Assembly: GCA_042862465.1 (NCBI GenBank)
Contig: JASTVH010000003.1
Coordinates: 186,001 to 250,000 of the forward strand
Direction of reading: 5' to 3'
Origin: JASTVH01 sp042862465
GTDB lineage: Bacteria > Pseudomonadota > Gammaproteobacteria > Pseudomonadales > Oleiphilaceae
Length of the DNA: 64,000 nucleotides
Shown piece after piece: positions 61,724 to 64,000 of this stretch. Under the pieces are notes generated by a model. The model worked only from the letters and a program-made list of their open reading frames with translations. It was not told the DNA's origin and did no database searches. The position numbers and the translations under genes were made by a program. Each line of letters opens with the position of its first letter. Within the stretch, counting starts at the first letter, position 1.

Positions 61724-63676
61724 TTGAACGATATGGCAAAAAATCTGGTTCTATGGCTGATCATAGCCGCCGTACTGCTGATGGTTTTTCAGAACTTCAG
61801 CCCGACCACCTCTGATCAGCAGGTGACATATTCTGAATTCGTGCAGATGGTCAACAGCGGCCAGGTCCAGAAAGTGACCATCGACGGCCTGGAAATCCAG
61901 GGCGTACAGGCTGGCGGCAGCCGTTTTCAGACCACACGTCCGGCCGTGCCCGACAGCCGCCTGATGGACGATCTGCTGGAGCACGATGTTGAGGTTGTTG
62001 GTAAAGAGCCCGAGCAGCAGAGCATCTGGACCCAGCTGTTGGTGGCTTCCTTCCCGATTCTCGTGATCATTGCGGTGTTCATGTTCTTCATGCGGCAGAT
62101 GCAGGGCGGTGGCGGCGGCAAAGGCCCCATGTCCTTCGGCAAGAGCAAGGCCCGCCTGATGAGCGAGGACCAGATCAAGACCACCTTCGCCGATGTGGCC
62201 GGTGCCGATGAGGCCCGTGAGGACGTCAAGGAGTTGGTGGACTTCCTGAAGGATCCGAGCAAGTTCCAGCGCCTGGGCGGCAAGATTCCCAAGGGTGTAC
62301 TGATGGTGGGCCCGCCCGGTACCGGTAAGACACTCCTGGCCAAGGCCATTGCTGGTGAGGCCAAGGTGCCGTTCTTCTCGATCTCTGGTTCCGACTTCGT
62401 GGAAATGTTCGTCGGTGTCGGTGCCTCCCGGGTCCGGGACATGTTCGAGCAGGCCAAGAAGCAGAGCCCCTGCATCATTTTCATCGACGAGATCGACGCG
62501 GTCGGTCGTCATCGCGGCGCCGGCCTCGGCGGTGGTCACGACGAGCGTGAGCAGACCCTGAACCAGCTGCTGGTGGAAATGGACGGTTTTGAGGGTAACG
62601 AGGGCGTGATCGTCATCGCCGCCACCAACCGTCCTGACGTACTGGATCCGGCCCTGCTGCGTCCGGGTCGTTTCGACCGCCAGGTGGTGGTGCCGCTGCC
62701 GGATATCATTGGCCGGGAGCAGATTCTCAAGGTGCACCTGAAGAAGGTGCCGCTGGCGGATGACGTCGATCCGCAGGTGATCGCGCGAGGTACTCCCGGT
62801 TTCTCCGGTGCGGATCTGGCCAATCTGGTCAACGAGGCAGCACTGTTTGCCGCGCGCCGCAACCGCCGGCTGGTGTCCATGGAAGAGTTGGACCTGGCCA
62901 AGGACAAGATCATGATGGGCTCCGAGCGCAAGTCCATGGTGATGTCCGAGAAGGAAAAGCGGAACACTGCCTACCACGAGTCCGGTCACGCCATTGTCGG
63001 GCGCTTGATGCCTGAGCACGACCCGGTCTACAAGGTCAGTATCATTCCTCGCGGGCGAGCGCTGGGCGTCACCATGTTCCTGCCGGAGGAGGACCGCTAC
63101 AGTCACAGCAAGCGTTACCTCATCAGCCAGATCTGCAGCCTGTTCGGTGGGCGTATCGCCGAGGAGCTGACACTGGGGCACGAAGGGGTGACCACTGGCG
63201 CGTCCAACGACATCAAGCGTGCCACCGAGCTCAGCCGAAACATGGTCACCAAGTGGGGGCTGTCGGAGAAGCTTGGGCCGCTGATGTATGACGAGGAAAC
63301 TGACGAGCCCTTCCTGGGCATGTCGGCTGGGCAGGGGCATCGGCAGTATGCGCCGGAAACGGCCCAGCGCATCGATGAGGAAGTGCGCACGATCATCGAC
63401 GACTGTTATGAAACGGCCAAGCAGATACTCGTGGACAATATGGACAAGCTTCACATGATGGCTGACGCGCTGATGAAGTACGAAACCATCGACAGCAAGC
63501 AGATCGACGACATCATGGCCGGCAAGGAGCCGCGTCCGCCGGAAGGCTGGAACGACAAGGGCGGCAATGGTGGTGCGACTGTGACCCAGGATGTCGGTGG
63601 GGACGAACACGCCCCGGCCGGCGACAAGGGACGCAGTTCCGACAGTGGCGTTGGCGGTCCCGCCGGCGAACACTAG
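61724..63676 (+). CDS. ftsH: ATP-dependent zinc metalloprotease FtsH
   Basis: Membrane AAA+ protease degrading sigma-32, LpxC and damaged membrane proteins. 650 aa. Two N-terminal transmembrane helices around a small periplasmic domain, Walker A GPPGTGKTLLAKAIAG, Walker B CIIFIDEIDAVG, second region of homology ATNRPDVLDPALLRPGRFDR and the zinc site AYHESGHAIVG (HExxH). Start TTG at 61724 (AGGT 10 nt upstream) or ATG at 61733; the latter matches E. coli MAKNL. Acidic glycine-rich C-terminal tail. Confidence 0.98.
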   Translation: MNDMAKNLVLWLIIAAVLLMVFQNFSPTTSDQQVTYSEFVQMVNSGQVQKVTIDGLEIQGVQAGGSRFQTTRPAVPDSRLMDDLLEHDVEVVGKEPEQQSIWTQLLVASFPILVIIAVFMFFMRQMQGGGGGKGPMSFGKSKARLMSEDQIKTTFADVAGADEAREDVKELVDFLKDPSKFQRLGGKIPKGVLMVGPPGTGKTLLAKAIAGEAKVPFFSISGSDFVEMFVGVGASRVRDMFEQAKKQSPCIIFIDEIDAVGRHRGAGLGGGHDEREQTLNQLLVEMDGFEGNEGVIVIAATNRPDVLDPALLRPGRFDRQVVVPLPDIIGREQILKVHLKKVPLADDVDPQVIARGTPGFSGADLANLVNEAALFAARRNRRLVSMEELDLAKDKIMMGSERKSMVMSEKEKRNTAYHESGHAIVGRLMPEHDPVYKVSIIPRGRALGVTMFLPEEDRYSHSKRYLISQICSLFGGRIAEELTLGHEGVTTGASNDIKRATELSRNMVTKWGLSEKLGPLMYDEETDEPFLGMSAGQGHRQYAPETAQRIDEEVRTIIDDCYETAKQILVDNMDKLHMMADALMKYETIDSKQIDDIMAGKEPRPPEGWNDKGGNGGATVTQDVGGDEHAPAGDKGRSSDSGVGGPAGEH

Positions 63677-63698
63677 GCGCCACAGAATGTTGGTCGGG

Positions 63699-63724
63699 AA
63701 CGCCGCCTTCGGGCGGCGTTTTTC
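63699..63724 (+). terminator. ftsH intrinsic terminator
   Basis: AACGCCGCC-TTCG-GGCGGCGTT followed by TTTC: perfect 9-bp stem on a UUCG tetraloop, 23 bp past the stop. Confidence 0.93.
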
Positions 63725-63789
63725 GTTGGGTCGTCATTGGACCTCATTAACAACCGGTCATTGGGGTAGTCACAGGAGGTTGCGGTAAA

Positions 63790-64000
63790 GTGCAGTTCGG
63801 ACAGCGACAGGTTGATCTCTCGACACCGCAGGTGATGGGCGTGCTGAATGTCACGCCGGATTCGTTTTCCGATGGTGGTCGGTTTCAGGAGCGCGATGCC
63901 GCGCTCTATCAGGCTGAAGCCATGGTTCGCGAAGGCGCGGCGTTCATTGATGTTGGTGGCGAATCCACGCGACCGGGCGCGGCACCGGTTTCGGTGGAAG
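63790..64000 (+). CDS. folP: dihydropteroate synthase, N-terminal part
   Basis: Condenses p-aminobenzoate with a pterin pyrophosphate in folate synthesis; target of sulfonamides. 70 codons visible. VMGVLNVTPDSFSDGG (first signature) and FIDVGGESTRPGA (second) are decisive. Start GTG at 63790, 9 nt after an AGGAGGT site. Follows ftsH as in most Gammaproteobacteria; the rest is off the window. Confidence 0.96.
   Translation, partial: MQFGQRQVDLSTPQVMGVLNVTPDSFSDGGRFQERDAALYQAEAMVREGAAFIDVGGESTRPGAAPVSVE

Noticed and set aside
61751..63673. 640-aa open frame antisense to ftsH
   Set aside because: Mirror frame of an unmistakable FtsH; no ribosome site or domain.

Overview
The window is a gene-dense, roughly 60% G+C chromosome segment from a gammaproteobacterium. 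The best fit is a marine or halophilic lineage near Marinobacter, Oceanospirillales or Pseudomonas. Three things point there: the conserved order smpB...ratA-ratB / bamE / fur / recN / grpE-dnaK-dnaJ-dapB-carA-carB-greA / yhbY / rlmE-ftsH-folP; a Fur of the Pseudomonas single-cysteine type; and two wax ester synthase/diacylglycerol acyltransferase (WS/DGAT) paralogues beside a polyhydroxyalkanoate-type small protein. No phage, IS element, CRISPR array or tRNA was found. Genus-level assignment is inference.

Layout. 1-5.4 kb: a truncated acyl-CoA dehydrogenase, rpiA and ilvA (divergent), then the zapB-like/zapA/6S RNA/fau module. 5.8-10.3 kb: ygfB-pepP-ubiH-ubiI. 10.3-15 kb: a heptamer repeat array, two small membrane/coiled-coil genes, a nitronate monooxygenase-like protein, a beta-propeller protein and a periplasmic binding protein. 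15-20.5 kb (minus strand): ubiE-ubiJ-ubiB-hisI-hisE-tatA-tatB-tatC-rsmE. Together with ubiH and ubiI this gives five ubiquinone genes in 13 kb. 20.7-24.7 kb: storage-lipid genes (PHA-type protein, FFLEELY-type protein, alpha/beta hydrolase, WS/DGAT). 25-28.6 kb: fumC, a CDP-archaeol-synthase-family membrane protein and a metallophosphoesterase. 28.6-33.3 kb: arcDABC, the arginine deiminase ATP-generating pathway. 33.4-41.8 kb: accessory genes, including an SMR efflux pump, LysR regulator, chemoreceptor, MBL-fold hydrolase, EamA transporter and a pair of paralogous 91-residue proteins of unknown function. 41.9-44.6 kb: tmRNA, a second WS/DGAT and smpB, so both trans-translation partners are here. 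44.9-64 kb: the conserved housekeeping block listed above, ending in a truncated folP.

Regulatory signals read directly from sequence include a sigma-32 promoter before grpE, tandem LexA boxes before recN, promoters for 6S RNA and tmRNA, a promoter plus terminator-like leader hairpin before carA, a fatty-acid-regulator-like palindrome before the acyl-CoA dehydrogenase, and an ANR/FNR-like site before arcD. Several intrinsic terminators are clear.

The most unusual signal is a family of 7-bp repeats, (GTYGGAC)n. They recur between genes at six or more places, several of them starting exactly at a stop codon. One is a perfect 12-copy array, and two are embedded in a homologous ~100-bp composite element. 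I have not seen a described role for these. All calls come from reading the sequence; no database search was run.
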